From a virus: a stretch of 37,809 nt of DNA. Positions 6,342 through 15,135 of this stretch are shown here, in pieces. Each line of letters opens with the position of its first letter. Within the stretch, counting starts at the first letter, position 1. The notes beneath the pieces were generated by a model. That model searched no databases. It was not told where the DNA came from and was given only the letters and a program-made list of their open reading frames with translations. Location of the stretch: IMG/VR virus record IMGVR_UViG_3300042883_001171, positions 1-37,809 of that record; one strand, given 5' to 3'. Made by a program: the position numbers and the translations under genes.

Positions 6342-6961
6342 TGCCTACAGTTCCTGGATATCCGTTAATGCATGGCGCTCAGTTCGCCAAGCAGTACGTA
6401 AATAATTATCTTTCAGAAGACATTCCCGTGAGAATCATTGATTATCGCAACGGATGGAGTGTTGATGACATTACCCTCCCAACCCCTGAAGGTTTTACAA
6501 CATACGAGCCGTTCGCTATCGACACGTGGCCCCTTGTTATCACTGTAGTTATTGCTTCTACGGCTTTTAACCGCATTGGTTTTGACGGTCCGGACCCTCT
6601 TTACAGAGTTTCATACTCAATGCGAACCTACGTCTGGGTCAAGACGGAAGGCTCCGAAGAGTGCACAATCATGCGAGACAGGCTCACGACAGTCTTGAGG
6701 TCGGCTCTTCTCGACTATCCGTGCCTAAAAGCGTATGACGAGAGAGCATCTTTTAGGGTAGTAATTGACGAGGGTTCACTTCGTGAAGAGTTTTCTGATT
6801 TAACACTGCTTAAAGGCGACAGAATCATGGCTGGAGCATATATTTCCTACAATATGGAGATAGATGAGGTCGTTTCTCGTAAGCCAATTGGCATTGTGTC
6901 AAGCATTGATTTAGAAATAGATGGCGGCGGCAACTCGGCCACGCCGCTTCCGGTTCTGTAA
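6341..6961 (+). CDS. Tail terminator-like protein
   Basis: 206 residues, ATG overlapping the previous stop. Position between the gpG-like gene and the sheath gene, together with an alpha/beta composition (long helix TIMRDRLTTVLRSALLDYP, strands VSYSMRTYVWVK, AGAYISYNMEID), fits the tail terminator that caps the tube and sheath and joins them to the head. The N-terminal 55 residues look like an extra segment. No sharp sequence motif exists for this group, so the call relies on order and size. Confidence 0.65.
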   Translation: MPTVPGYPLMHGAQFAKQYVNNYLSEDIPVRIIDYRNGWSVDDITLPTPEGFTTYEPFAIDTWPLVITVVIASTAFNRIGFDGPDPLYRVSYSMRTYVWVKTEGSEECTIMRDRLTTVLRSALLDYPCLKAYDERASFRVVIDEGSLREEFSDLTLLKGDRIMAGAYISYNMEIDEVVSRKPIGIVSSIDLEIDGGGNSATPLPVL

Positions 6962-7086
6962 TTGACTATGTCGTATTTTATTTATACAGCATTCTTTTTA
7001 ACAGTTGCAATAATCAACCTCAAATCATCTGTACAATATAAACCGTTGGCGGCATTGTCACTCAACACGAACCACAGGAAGGTCTT
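6962..7086 (+). promoter_or_regulatory. AT-rich gap before the sheath gene, probable promoter
   Basis: 125 non-coding bases precede the tail sheath gene. TTGACT at 6962-6967 with TATACA at 6983-6988 (15-nt spacer) and the AT-rich stretch around 7032-7042 (TACAATATAAA) are possible promoter elements. GGAAGG (7078-7083) is the sheath ribosome-binding site. A separate promoter for the highly expressed sheath gene is expected, but no element here is decisive. Confidence 0.35.
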
Positions 7087-8604
7087 ATGCCAGGCGTAGT
7101 TATCTCCACAGCAGTCAGAACAGGCCCATCTTCCGCGACAGTGCGCGAATCTTCGCAGCTTTTTGTTGTCGGATTAGCGGAACGAGGAGCTTCTGGTGAA
7201 GCAATCCTTGTTCAGAGCCTCGCAGAATTTGAACAAATGTTCGGCGGATACGTTTCGTATTCGTACCTACACCCAACAGTCGAGACCTTCTTTGAAGAGG
7301 GTGGCACTCAGTGCTACATCTCCAGAGTTGTAGGCCCTGACGCAACAGCAGGAACACTTGTTCTTGAAGATGCCACAGACCCAGTCATGACAGTTGACGC
7401 CAATGGCGCAGGTGCATGGAGCGCAGATGTTGAAGTTACTGTTACTCACCCAACAGCAACAACATTTACAGTTTCCGTCTCTTACGATGGCGACGTTGTC
7501 TACACCACAGGGAACGTTACCTCGGTAGCGCAAGCTGCTGGTCGTATCAACTTGAGCTCAGTTGCTTCTCGCTACGTAACAGCAACAGCTGTCACCGGTG
7601 CAACAACTAGACCAGTGGTTCTAGCCTCAACGCCCCTCTCGGCAGGCGACGATGACCTTCTTGCCGTAGACGACGACGTTCTAATCGCCGGCCTTGATGT
7701 CTTCAACGACTCTCTCGGAACTGGTGCGGTTGCAATCCCAGACGCAGAAACGGCTACTCGCCTTACTGTTGGTGGTCCGGTAACTGACTACGACGGCACG
7801 CTGAAGGCCACACAGGACGTATCAACCGCCCTTATTGCTCACGCAAACACCAACAACAGAATCGCCATCTTGCATGGTGGTGTTGCTGACACTCCAGCGT
7901 TCGTAATTGCTAAGGGTGACACACTCAAAGCTCTTGACTCTACCGAGCATGCTGCAATGTACTACCCATGGGTTTTCGTTCCAACAACCACCGCCGGTGT
8001 AAGCAGACTAATCCCGCCAGACGGCTATGTTGCCGCCAAGCGCGCCCTGGCCCATAACCAAGGTGGAGCACATGTTCCAGCAGCCGGTTTGATTTCTGTA
8101 GCAAAGTTTGTTTCAGGAACCGCTCGCGACATCAACAAAACAGATGGTGACGCACTTGATACCGACCAGATTAACTCAATCAGAATCATTCAGAACTCTG
8201 TGAGAATCTACGGTGCTCGTTCATTGTCGGTTGACACTGAAAACTTCCGCTACATCACGACTCAGGAAATCATCAACCACATCGTTGTTGCTTCCCAGCG
8301 GTCCCTCGAAGACCTTGTCTTCGGTGTAATCGACGGACGCGACACAATCTTCTCGGCAATTACGTCAAGATTGATTGCAATCCTTGCGCCATTGCGTGAA
8401 GAAGGTGCCTTGTTCCAGGCTTTTGATGCCAACGGCAAGAAAGTCGACAATGGATACACAGTCCGTTGCGATGCCTACCTCAACCCAGTCAGCCAACTAG
8501 CAGGCGGTACCGTCAAGGCCAAAGTTGGTGTTCGCACCAGCGGTGTCGGCGACAAAATCGAAGTCGACATTATCAAGTCGAATCTGACCGCCAGCGTCGT
8601 CTAA
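7087..8604 (+). CDS. Contractile tail sheath protein
   Basis: 505 residues. The start (MPGVVISTAVRTGPSSATVR, then FVVGLAERG) is the N-terminal strand and first domain of phage sheath proteins. GGTQCYISRVVGPDA (about 74-88), the central variable beta insert (about 95-230) and the conserved C-terminal domain with RIYGARSLSVDTENFRYITTQEIINHI and YTVRCDAYLNPVSQLAGG all match the phage tail sheath family. It polymerises around the tube and contracts on infection. It establishes the myovirus morphology of this genome. The tube gene follows after 14 nt. Confidence 0.95.
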   Translation: MPGVVISTAVRTGPSSATVRESSQLFVVGLAERGASGEAILVQSLAEFEQMFGGYVSYSYLHPTVETFFEEGGTQCYISRVVGPDATAGTLVLEDATDPVMTVDANGAGAWSADVEVTVTHPTATTFTVSVSYDGDVVYTTGNVTSVAQAAGRINLSSVASRYVTATAVTGATTRPVVLASTPLSAGDDDLLAVDDDVLIAGLDVFNDSLGTGAVAIPDAETATRLTVGGPVTDYDGTLKATQDVSTALIAHANTNNRIAILHGGVADTPAFVIAKGDTLKALDSTEHAAMYYPWVFVPTTTAGVSRLIPPDGYVAAKRALAHNQGGAHVPAAGLISVAKFVSGTARDINKTDGDALDTDQINSIRIIQNSVRIYGARSLSVDTENFRYITTQEIINHIVVASQRSLEDLVFGVIDGRDTIFSAITSRLIAILAPLREEGALFQAFDANGKKVDNGYTVRCDAYLNPVSQLAGGTVKAKVGVRTSGVGDKIEVDIIKSNLTASVV

Positions 8605-8618
8605 AGAAGGATATAAAC

Positions 8619-9098
8619 ATGCCAAAAGTATCTCAGCGCCAAGTACTCGCATCGGTCGTACCGGTCGAAGCAGCGAAGCACCCGAAGTGGACAGGTTTTT
8701 ACTTTGCCCAGGTTTCTGGTGGAGAAATTACTGCATCCGTAGAAAAGATTTACGAAGGCGGCAAGCTCCGTCCTACCGTTCTCTGTGCCCCATCTGAAGT
8801 TGGCGACATTACGCTGACCGCTCATTATGACGACGACAGAAACGCAGCAGACGGCCCAACAGGAATTGCAGAAAAAATTGCAACACTCCGCCCGTTGGTT
8901 GGTCGCGCTTCGTATGACATTACGATTGAGACCTTTGACTGTGACCTCAAGGTTCCAGGCACTGACCGCGTGTACTCAAAGGCCCTCTTGGTCGGTATCA
9001 CAGAGCCAGACGGCGACTCATCTTCGGGTGCTCCTGCGACTTTCTCGCTAACATTTGCCATCTCGGACGTTGAGTCCGGTGCTGGCGCAGCTGGCTGA
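8619..9098 (+). CDS. Tail tube protein
   Basis: 159 residues. I start at ATG 8619, behind AAGAAGG and after the sheath stop; the reading frame is open upstream through the end of the sheath gene but is not coding there. The protein is all-beta in character with the order expected for a tube: WTGFYFAQVSGGEITASVEKIYEGG, SEVGDITLTAHYD, then a strand-rich end closing with APATFSLTFAISDV. Immediate position after the sheath gene is the strongest evidence. It forms the inner tube through which DNA passes. Confidence 0.85.
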   Translation: MPKVSQRQVLASVVPVEAAKHPKWTGFYFAQVSGGEITASVEKIYEGGKLRPTVLCAPSEVGDITLTAHYDDDRNAADGPTGIAEKIATLRPLVGRASYDITIETFDCDLKVPGTDRVYSKALLVGITEPDGDSSSGAPATFSLTFAISDVESGAGAAG

Positions 9099-9119
9099 TA
9101 AATCTTCTCTTCTGAGTTC

Positions 9120-9139
9120 CATCACTGGCATGAGTGATG
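9120..9139 (+). other. Hairpin between tube and chaperone genes
   Basis: CATCACT (9120-9126) pairs with AGTGATG (9133-9139) around GGCATG. It is the first of two adjacent inverted repeats in the 57-nt gap. Together they may reduce read-through or translation of the chaperone relative to the abundant tube protein. Confidence 0.45.
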
Positions 9140-9145
9140 TGCTAG

Positions 9146-9167
9146 GTTTTCTGTCATGACAGAAAAC
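9146..9167 (+). promoter_or_regulatory. Perfect 22-bp palindrome across the chaperone start codon
   Basis: GTTTTCTGTCA (9146-9156) is the exact reverse complement of TGACAGAAAAC (9157-9167). The chaperone ATG (9156-9158) is at the centre, and the only ribosome-binding-like AGG (9144-9146) is at the left edge. In mRNA it would fold into a hairpin hiding the start codon; in DNA it would be a symmetrical protein site. Confidence 0.7.
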
Positions 9168-9695
9168 TCTGAACTCTACACAACATCCACAGAAGATTCT
9201 TCTCCTAAGGGCAAGCAGAATAAACCTGCTGTTACCGTAGAAGAAACTCCACTTCAGAAGCTTACGAGCATCGTGAAGAAAAAGGTTGAGCGCCAGGTTG
9301 TGCTTATTCCTGTTCCAGAACGTCCTGGCGTAAAAATCAAAATCAGTCCAAACATTACCCAGAATCAAATGAAGAACTGGCGTAAGCAAGCTGGTGAAGA
9401 CACCCGTAACGGCATGGACGGAACTCGTTTCGCCTGCTCAGTTATTGGTCATACAACCGTTGGAATCTTGTTTGATGACGAAGAAGTATTCGATGATGCC
9501 GGTAACGAGCTGTCATTCGCTTCTCCAGTCATTCTTGAAATGACCAACACTACTCGCCCGCTCCCTGACTGTGTCAAGGAATTCTTTGGAGTTGACCCTC
9601 ATATCGAGGCTGCCGCTCTTTCAATTCTTGACGCTGCTGGATATTCTGATTCGGTGGACGTTGAGGACCCTACGAAGGGGTCTTCGACGAACTAG
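9156..9695 (+). CDS. Tail assembly chaperone, short (G) form
   Basis: 179 residues. It follows the tube and precedes the tape measure, the invariable place of the tail assembly chaperone pair that coats the tape measure during tube polymerisation. The N-terminal 35 residues are polar; the core includes KISPNITQNQMKNWRKQAGEDTR and FFGVDPHIEAAALSILDAAG. An in-frame TGA at 9135-9137 limits the upstream extension, so ATG 9156 is the start, unusually placed in a perfect palindrome. Near the 3' end, codons AAG GGG TCT overlap a GGGG run and a strong stem-loop with the TAG stop in its loop. A -1 shift there yields the long form. No close homologue can be named. Confidence 0.8.
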   Translation: MTENSELYTTSTEDSSPKGKQNKPAVTVEETPLQKLTSIVKKKVERQVVLIPVPERPGVKIKISPNITQNQMKNWRKQAGEDTRNGMDGTRFACSVIGHTTVGILFDDEEVFDDAGNELSFASPVILEMTNTTRPLPDCVKEFFGVDPHIEAAALSILDAAGYSDSVDVEDPTKGSSTN

Positions 9696-9705
9696 TTGAA
9701 GACCC
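9677..9705 (+). other. Programmed -1 frameshift site with stem-loop
   Basis: GGGG at 9677-9680 is the only homopolymeric run in the permitted slip window. GGGTCTTCGAC (9678-9688) pairs with GTTGAAGACCC (9695-9705) through 11 bp, including one G-T wobble, with loop GAACTA. The stem overlaps the slip site and places the zero-frame stop TAG (9693-9695) at the loop edge. Confidence 0.7.
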
Positions 9706-9859
9706 GCTCGTCATCTCGGCAGCAAGATTAGGCGAACTGTTCGGGACAGACCCAGTCAGACTTTTGGATTCAACAGAAACTGAATGGCTCATAAGGCTTG
9801 CTTGTGCTAAAGTAATAAGTAACGACCGCGAAGAGCAGGAACGCAAATCTAGGCAATAA
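9677..9859 (+). CDS. Tail assembly chaperone, -1 frameshift (T) extension
   Basis: Read in the -1 frame from the GGGG at 9677-9680, the sequence stays open to TAA at 9857-9859 and encodes about 59 residues: VFDELVEDPLVISAARLGEL, then FGTDPVRLLDSTETEWLIRL, ending in KSRQ. This acidic helical segment, with a TEWLIRLACAKVI motif, is typical of T domains fused to G in phages. It has no start codon of its own and begins inside the G gene, so it is expected only as a G-T fusion of about 234 residues. The -1 frame is closed upstream by TGA at 9647-9649, restricting the slip to 9650-9695. Confidence 0.8.
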   Translation, partial: GVFDELVEDPLVISAARLGELFGTDPVRLLDSTETEWLIRLACAKVISNDREEQERKSRQ

Positions 9860-9884
9860 ACTAGATTTCCTTCCTACACTCACG

Positions 9885-9902
9885 CGATTTTCCCAAAAAT
9901 CG
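9885..9902 (+). other. Hairpin before the tape measure gene
   Basis: CGATTTT (9885-9891) and AAAATCG (9896-9902) form a perfect 7-bp stem with loop CCCA; CACGC (9881-9885) and GCGTG (9911-9915) could extend it outward with an interruption. It lies in the 68-nt gap between the chaperone extension and the tape measure start. Confidence 0.4.
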
Positions 9903-9927
9903 TCAGATGAGCGTGTGAGGTCTATAC

Positions 9928-12900
9928 GTGGCCAGGGCTGAAGGTACAGTCAATATTGAGGTTAAGGGTGCCCTACAGGGTGCCCTTGAAGTACGCACCC
10001 TAAGCAAGGCTCTCGACAAGCTTGATAACTCAGGCAAGAAGCTAAGTAGCGGCGCTAAAACAATACAGACTTACACCCAAAATCTGACGACCGCAGGAGT
10101 AAAAACCCGTAAAGTTTTTGACTCCATGGACAAGGGCATAAAGATGATGGGCATGGGCTTAACCAAGGGCCTCATGCTTGCCCTAAAAGCTACAGTTCTT
10201 CAGTTTGGTGTATTTTCCCTCGCCCTAATGGGTGTTCATGCGTTATTCATTGCAGGAAAGTATCTACATAAAGCCTATTCATGGGGAATGACTGCAATGG
10301 CCGGCGCGGCCGCTAGCGCTGCAGTAGCACTTGGAACAGCCGCTGCTGCTATCCGTGAACAACAAGCAGCAATGTTCGCGTTCACAAAGGGTGGAGCTGG
10401 AGAGTTTATTTCTGGGACAAATCAGGCCAGAAACGCAATGAGAACATTGCAAGCTGATTCACAGTTGGCAGGACTTGGCGTAGCTGCCTTAAACAAAGCC
10501 TACGCATCAATGGCTAAGTCAATGAAGTCTTCGCAGATTGCGCAAAGCGGAGCAATGCTAAAGAACCTCATGGACTTTGGTGCTGCAGGGCAAGACCCAG
10601 CAGCAGCAGCCGACAAGGTTGGAGCACTTATTGAAGCCCTCAACAACTCCAAGACAAGCATGGCAAGCGTTAAGCAAGCGGCAAAAGCGCTTGGCCCACA
10701 AATGGAACAAGCTCTCAAAAAAGCAAAAGTAACCAGCAAAAAACAGATGAAAGAACTCATCATGTCTGGCGAGCTTGCTAAAGCTGGTGGAGTCGCTGGA
10801 CAATTTGAAGCGGTCAACTCAACGCTGATTGGGCAAGCCAAATCTTTCTTTACTCAAATAAAAGGCGAATTTGCAGACTTTGGTCAACAGTTTCTTGAAC
10901 CAGCAAAAGTTGCAATGCAAAAAATCTTTAAGATTATTAGAACTGACCTTTTGCGTGTCAGTGGTTCTTTGGGTGAATTCGGAAAAGGCGCTTTCTTTGA
11001 CGGACTTGTAAGCGGAGTTGAAAAAATATCAAACTTTTTTGTAAAACTCATGAGAGAATGGTTGCCAAAGACTGATGGCTTTTTCAAAAACATGTCTGGC
11101 GGCTGGGAAAAGTTTGCTAGATGGTTCAGAATTTCAAGAGAACAACTTAGACCGTTTGTTGAAGGTGCCAAAGCCGTAGAGGGAATCTTTAAGCCGATTC
11201 TTTCGGCTTTGAAGTCTGGGTTTCTAGATTCATTCAAAGACTTCAATGAAGGTGCTATTAGCAATAAGGAAACGTTTGCCGAAATAGGACAAAGCCTTGG
11301 TGGCTTAATTACTGAGCTATTTAAACTTTCAGACATATTCAGTACGGCATTTATGGATGCATTGCCTTTCCTTAATGATGTTATTAAAGGCATAACCAGT
11401 GTCGTCAGTATGATGACTGGTCTTCTTTCCAAGTTCAGTGGGATTCTTGGCGGACCAATGGCTTACATGGCTCTACTCATGATGGGCCGCAACATGAAGA
11501 ACAACAAGGGTGGGTTCCTTGGCAAAGAACGCGCCCCCGTAAACACGATGAACGTTACTGCCACCAACGTAAACATTGGCGGCAAACCAATACCCGGTGG
11601 TCCTGGTGGACCCCCACCCGGCGGCCCTGGTGGACCAAAACCCATACCTACTGGCCCAAGACCAATTGGTCCAGGAGGAAAGCCGATACCAATTGGTCCA
11701 GGAAGACCACCACTTGCACTGGGCCCTGCCAAGGGCAATATCAACTACGACGTACATGGGAGCCCTCTATACGGAGGTCGCAGATGGGGCGGAGATTCAA
11801 GAACAGGAGAATTCGATGCCCACGGAAGACCTGTTACATGGGGGAAGGATTACCCCAACCCTGATGCAAAACTTGTAGGAAGAGCTGGTGGCTGGAGAAC
11901 AAGAAAAGACGGAAGCAGATACTTCAACAAAGGTATGTGGACAAAAAAAACCCCAGGCACTGGCGACGTTGGAATAACGGGTCGAGGTGGCATGCCTTAC
12001 TCTGGTTCCCCAATGCTCGCCATAGGTGCAGGACCAACCGCAGCAGGAACTGCTGGAGCAACAGACGGAGCCATTCAGGCAGCAAGTGGCGCAAATGCTC
12101 GCCGGGTATTGTTAATGCAACAGAGATACCAGAACTTAGGACCAGGCGTAGAAAGAGACCAAGCAGCAGCATGGCTTTCTGGTCGTGGTCACGCATTAAC
12201 CCCACCGGCCGGTGGCGGTGGAGGAACAAGGTTCTCTTCTGGCGCAACACCCGGACCTAGCGGCGGCGGTGGTGGAATGCCAGGTCCTGGTGGTCCAGGC
12301 ACGGCACCTCCAGGAGCTGGTGGACCAGGAACCCAAGGCGCATACAGAAGGAACGGCCTATGGGCTCGCATGAATGCCGGTGCCGCCCAGCAGGCTCAGG
12401 GCAATACTGGACTTGGTAATGACTTGTTCAGAACAAAAATTACTGGTCGTCGATTTGCAACAGCAGAAACTGATGCAAACGGTGAATACACCGGCCGAGT
12501 AATGAATCTAAGTAGAAAAATTGACCCAATCACGGGCAATAGGATTACAACCGGTCAAGGCGCTACTTATGACCCACAAACAGGCTTTGTTTCCACAAAA
12601 GGCATGAGCGTTGGAAACAAGATTAAGTACTCCGGCATGACTACCCGCTCAATAAGAAACGGTGCTCTTGGTTCTGCAGTTCTTGGGAATGCCGAAAAAG
12701 GTATTGGCGGATTAAATAACAGCATGGGTGCGAAGATGGCTGTTGGTATGGGTATGTCAGCATTGTCTCAAAAGATGCCAGAAGAAGCACAAGGGGCAAT
12801 GGCTCTTGGCGGAATGGTTGGTCAATTCAACCCACTGGCGGGTATGGCAGTTGGCCTTGGTGGGGCTGCTCTCAAATCAAGAACTGCTGGCGGTGGAGCG

Positions 12901-15135
12901 ATGACTGGTGCTGGGGCTGGTGCAGCAATAGGAACAATGATTGCTCCAGGAATTGGTACTGCCGTGGGTGCAGCGCTTGGTGCAATAACTGGCGCGCTCG
13001 CTGGTTTTGTTGGAGGAATGCGACAAAGGGCAAAAGAAGCAAAAGACGCAATGGGGTCTTTCTTAAACGGAATAGCAACACGCGAATTTGTTAATGCTCA
13101 GGGTGCAATCGTTAGTCAAGAAAAAGCTGCAGCTGCTGGAGAAAATTTATCTGGACGAAGTGGAGCGCTTGAAGGCGTTGCTGGAAGAACTGCTGAAAAA
13201 TACCAGAAACTGAGCAACACTCTCAAAGCAAAAAACTTTGGTGGGAAATACAGCACAGAAACAGGCGAGTCAGCGGTTAGTGGCGCAAAAGGTGGCGCTT
13301 TGGCTGGAATGACATTGGGTGCTGGTGCCGGAGCAATCGTAGGAACAGCAATACCAATACCTGCGATTGGAACACTCACCGGCGCCCTAATAGGTGGAGC
13401 AATTGGTCTTGTCGGCGGAGCTCTTGTGGGTGGTGTTGGTGGCGCAATAAAAGGATGGCTTGGTAGCGGCAAGCGGAAAAAGCAACAAGCAAAAGATTTT
13501 AGCATTCTTGAGGAAATAAATAAAGACCCTGCGTTTAAAGGAATTATTTCCGATACTGACATGAAATCTATTAGGAAAGATAAAGGCGCTGCCCTTGAAA
13601 AAATGGGCAAAGACCTTCCAGAAAAACTAGCAGCAGCCACAGAGGTAAGTGACCAACAAGCCAAACGTATGGAACTGCTTAAAAAAATGAGTGGCAAGTC
13701 AGGTGCGGAACTTGAAGTTCTAGCCAAGAAGATGGGCGTCAATCTTTATGATGCGGCAGCAAAGACTAGTGACATCGTTGAAAAACTTGGAATGACAATG
13801 GTTAAAACGGCTAACGAAATGAAGGACGCAAACATTGACGTGTCCGTTAATTCAATTAATACCGCTTTTGATGACATCATAAAAAGAGTCAACGCCCCTA
13901 AGATTTACAGCGAGAGAGGGCGGCAAGTAGGCGACGTAATTAGGGGTGGAGGAGATGCTGGCTCTATTCTCGAGGCATTAAAAGGGTTCCAAGAATCGTC
14001 GCTCGGAATGGGCGATAGCCCCATAGATTCCTTCTACGGGCAAATGGAGCAAGTTGGGTCACTTGCCAACCCAGGAAAACTTTTCCAAAAAGGTGGCGCA
14101 TGGGATGATATTGACCCAGCCAAATTCTTTACCCCTGAAGTTTCAGCAGCGCTAGCCAAACAAGCGCAAGAAACCGAAAAAGGATTTACGACAAACGCAA
14201 CCGGACAAATTTCTGGAATGATGGCCAAATCTGGAATGTATGCAAACGAAAACCAGATGAACGCCATGATTGGGAGCATGGACGCCCCAAACAAGGAAAG
14301 ATTCCTCAGAGACATGGAGTCTGGGGCTTTCAACATAACAGACCCGTTTGCAAACAAAACCGACGAAGAAGCTAAGAAAATATATAGCGCTAAAGGTTTT
14401 GACAGCAAAGAAGCATATATGTCGGCTGAAGTAAACTCCAAGTTTGCTTCTTATGGTGTAAATAATCCGAAGCTTGATTTTGCAAGCATCGATAAAGATA
14501 CCAATGCTGTTGCCGACAAGATGAGTACCGCCTCGGATACTTTTGCTGCTGCTGTTACAACATTCTCTACCAATATGGGTTCCTACTTTACTGACTCTGC
14601 CGGAAAACCTGAGTGGTGGACCAAAGAAGCCATGAAGGAAATCATGAATGGCGACACAAGCACCCCTCGTGGTGGCTCTATAGGAGATACAACTTCATCA
14701 AGACTTAGTCAGACAATGGCTAGACACAATTCTATTAACGGTTCAATTGCTGGCAACAGGTCAATAACCTCTTCTTATAGAACCTACGGTCTTGGCTCTC
14801 TGAACTCCGACCATGTGACAGGAAGAGCAATAGACCTTGTTGGGCAAAACCTCGGCTCCTATGCTGTCGCCACTCGTAATGCTGGTGGATTTGCGGAGTT
14901 CCACGGAAGCGGAAACGCAAGACACCTTCACGCGGTCCCAGGAGCTGGAGCAATCGGCGACACGCTTACTCCAGTTTCTAACCAAACAGGTGGGGCAACT
15001 AGCGCTACTGTTACGTCCGGAAGTAACTCGTTTACCTTCCATATCAATGGTGGACAGAATAACCCTGAAGAGATAGCAAACATGGTGATGGCGAAGATAC
15101 AGAACTCTGAACAGAGAATTAGAGAGAGAATCTAA
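9928..15135 (+). CDS. Tape measure protein with C-terminal M15-type peptidase domain
   Basis: 1,735 residues from GTG 9928, with GAGG about 10 nt upstream. It sets tail length and is ejected ahead of the DNA. In order: N-terminal helices; hydrophobic segments near 84-142; a helical region rich in Ala/Lys to about 540; Pro/Gly-rich linkers (about 551-605 and 761-801); two glycine-zipper-like hydrophobic blocks (about 991-1030 and 1131-1177) likely to insert in membranes; charged helices; and at 1605-1680 a domain with SSYRTYG, SDHVTGRAID (H1629, D1636) and ARHLHAV (H1666, H1668). The SxHxxGxAxD...HxH arrangement is the zinc site of M15/VanY D,D-peptidases, so the tail tip should cut peptidoglycan cross-links at entry. 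The last ~60 residues carry FTFHINGG and a helix. Its end overlaps the next ATG. Confidence 0.92.
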   Translation: MARAEGTVNIEVKGALQGALEVRTLSKALDKLDNSGKKLSSGAKTIQTYTQNLTTAGVKTRKVFDSMDKGIKMMGMGLTKGLMLALKATVLQFGVFSLALMGVHALFIAGKYLHKAYSWGMTAMAGAAASAAVALGTAAAAIREQQAAMFAFTKGGAGEFISGTNQARNAMRTLQADSQLAGLGVAALNKAYASMAKSMKSSQIAQSGAMLKNLMDFGAAGQDPAAAADKVGALIEALNNSKTSMASVKQAAKALGPQMEQALKKAKVTSKKQMKELIMSGELAKAGGVAGQFEAVNSTLIGQAKSFFTQIKGEFADFGQQFLEPAKVAMQKIFKIIRTDLLRVSGSLGEFGKGAFFDGLVSGVEKISNFFVKLMREWLPKTDGFFKNMSGGWEKFARWFRISREQLRPFVEGAKAVEGIFKPILSALKSGFLDSFKDFNEGAISNKETFAEIGQSLGGLITELFKLSDIFSTAFMDALPFLNDVIKGITSVVSMMTGLLSKFSGILGGPMAYMALLMMGRNMKNNKGGFLGKERAPVNTMNVTATNVNIGGKPIPGGPGGPPPGGPGGPKPIPTGPRPIGPGGKPIPIGPGRPPLALGPAKGNINYDVHGSPLYGGRRWGGDSRTGEFDAHGRPVTWGKDYPNPDAKLVGRAGGWRTRKDGSRYFNKGMWTKKTPGTGDVGITGRGGMPYSGSPMLAIGAGPTAAGTAGATDGAIQAASGANARRVLLMQQRYQNLGPGVERDQAAAWLSGRGHALTPPAGGGGGTRFSSGATPGPSGGGGGMPGPGGPGTAPPGAGGPGTQGAYRRNGLWARMNAGAAQQAQGNTGLGNDLFRTKITGRRFATAETDANGEYTGRVMNLSRKIDPITGNRITTGQGATYDPQTGFVSTKGMSVGNKIKYSGMTTRSIRNGALGSAVLGNAEKGIGGLNNSMGAKMAVGMGMSALSQKMPEEAQGAMALGGMVGQFNPLAGMAVGLGGAALKSRTAGGGAMTGAGAGAAIGTMIAPGIGTAVGAALGAITGALAGFVGGMRQRAKEAKDAMGSFLNGIATREFVNAQGAIVSQEKAAAAGENLSGRSGALEGVAGRTAEKYQKLSNTLKAKNFGGKYSTETGESAVSGAKGGALAGMTLGAGAGAIVGTAIPIPAIGTLTGALIGGAIGLVGGALVGGVGGAIKGWLGSGKRKKQQAKDFSILEEINKDPAFKGIISDTDMKSIRKDKGAALEKMGKDLPEKLAAATEVSDQQAKRMELLKKMSGKSGAELEVLAKKMGVNLYDAAAKTSDIVEKLGMTMVKTANEMKDANIDVSVNSINTAFDDIIKRVNAPKIYSERGRQVGDVIRGGGDAGSILEALKGFQESSLGMGDSPIDSFYGQMEQVGSLANPGKLFQKGGAWDDIDPAKFFTPEVSAALAKQAQETEKGFTTNATGQISGMMAKSGMYANENQMNAMIGSMDAPNKERFLRDMESGAFNITDPFANKTDEEAKKIYSAKGFDSKEAYMSAEVNSKFASYGVNNPKLDFASIDKDTNAVADKMSTASDTFAAAVTTFSTNMGSYFTDSAGKPEWWTKEAMKEIMNGDTSTPRGGSIGDTTSSRLSQTMARHNSINGSIAGNRSITSSYRTYGLGSLNSDHVTGRAIDLVGQNLGSYAVATRNAGGFAEFHGSGNARHLHAVPGAGAIGDTLTPVSNQTGGATSATVTSGSNSFTFHINGGQNNPEEIANMVMAKIQNSEQRIRERI

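Noticed and set aside
8466-8618. Upstream extension of the tail tube frame
   Set aside because: Arg/Gln-rich product overlapping the sheath gene; a good ribosome-binding site precedes ATG 8619.
13116-13742. 208-codon minus-strand frame inside the tape measure gene
   Set aside because: Antisense of Gly/Ala-rich helical code; no coding features.
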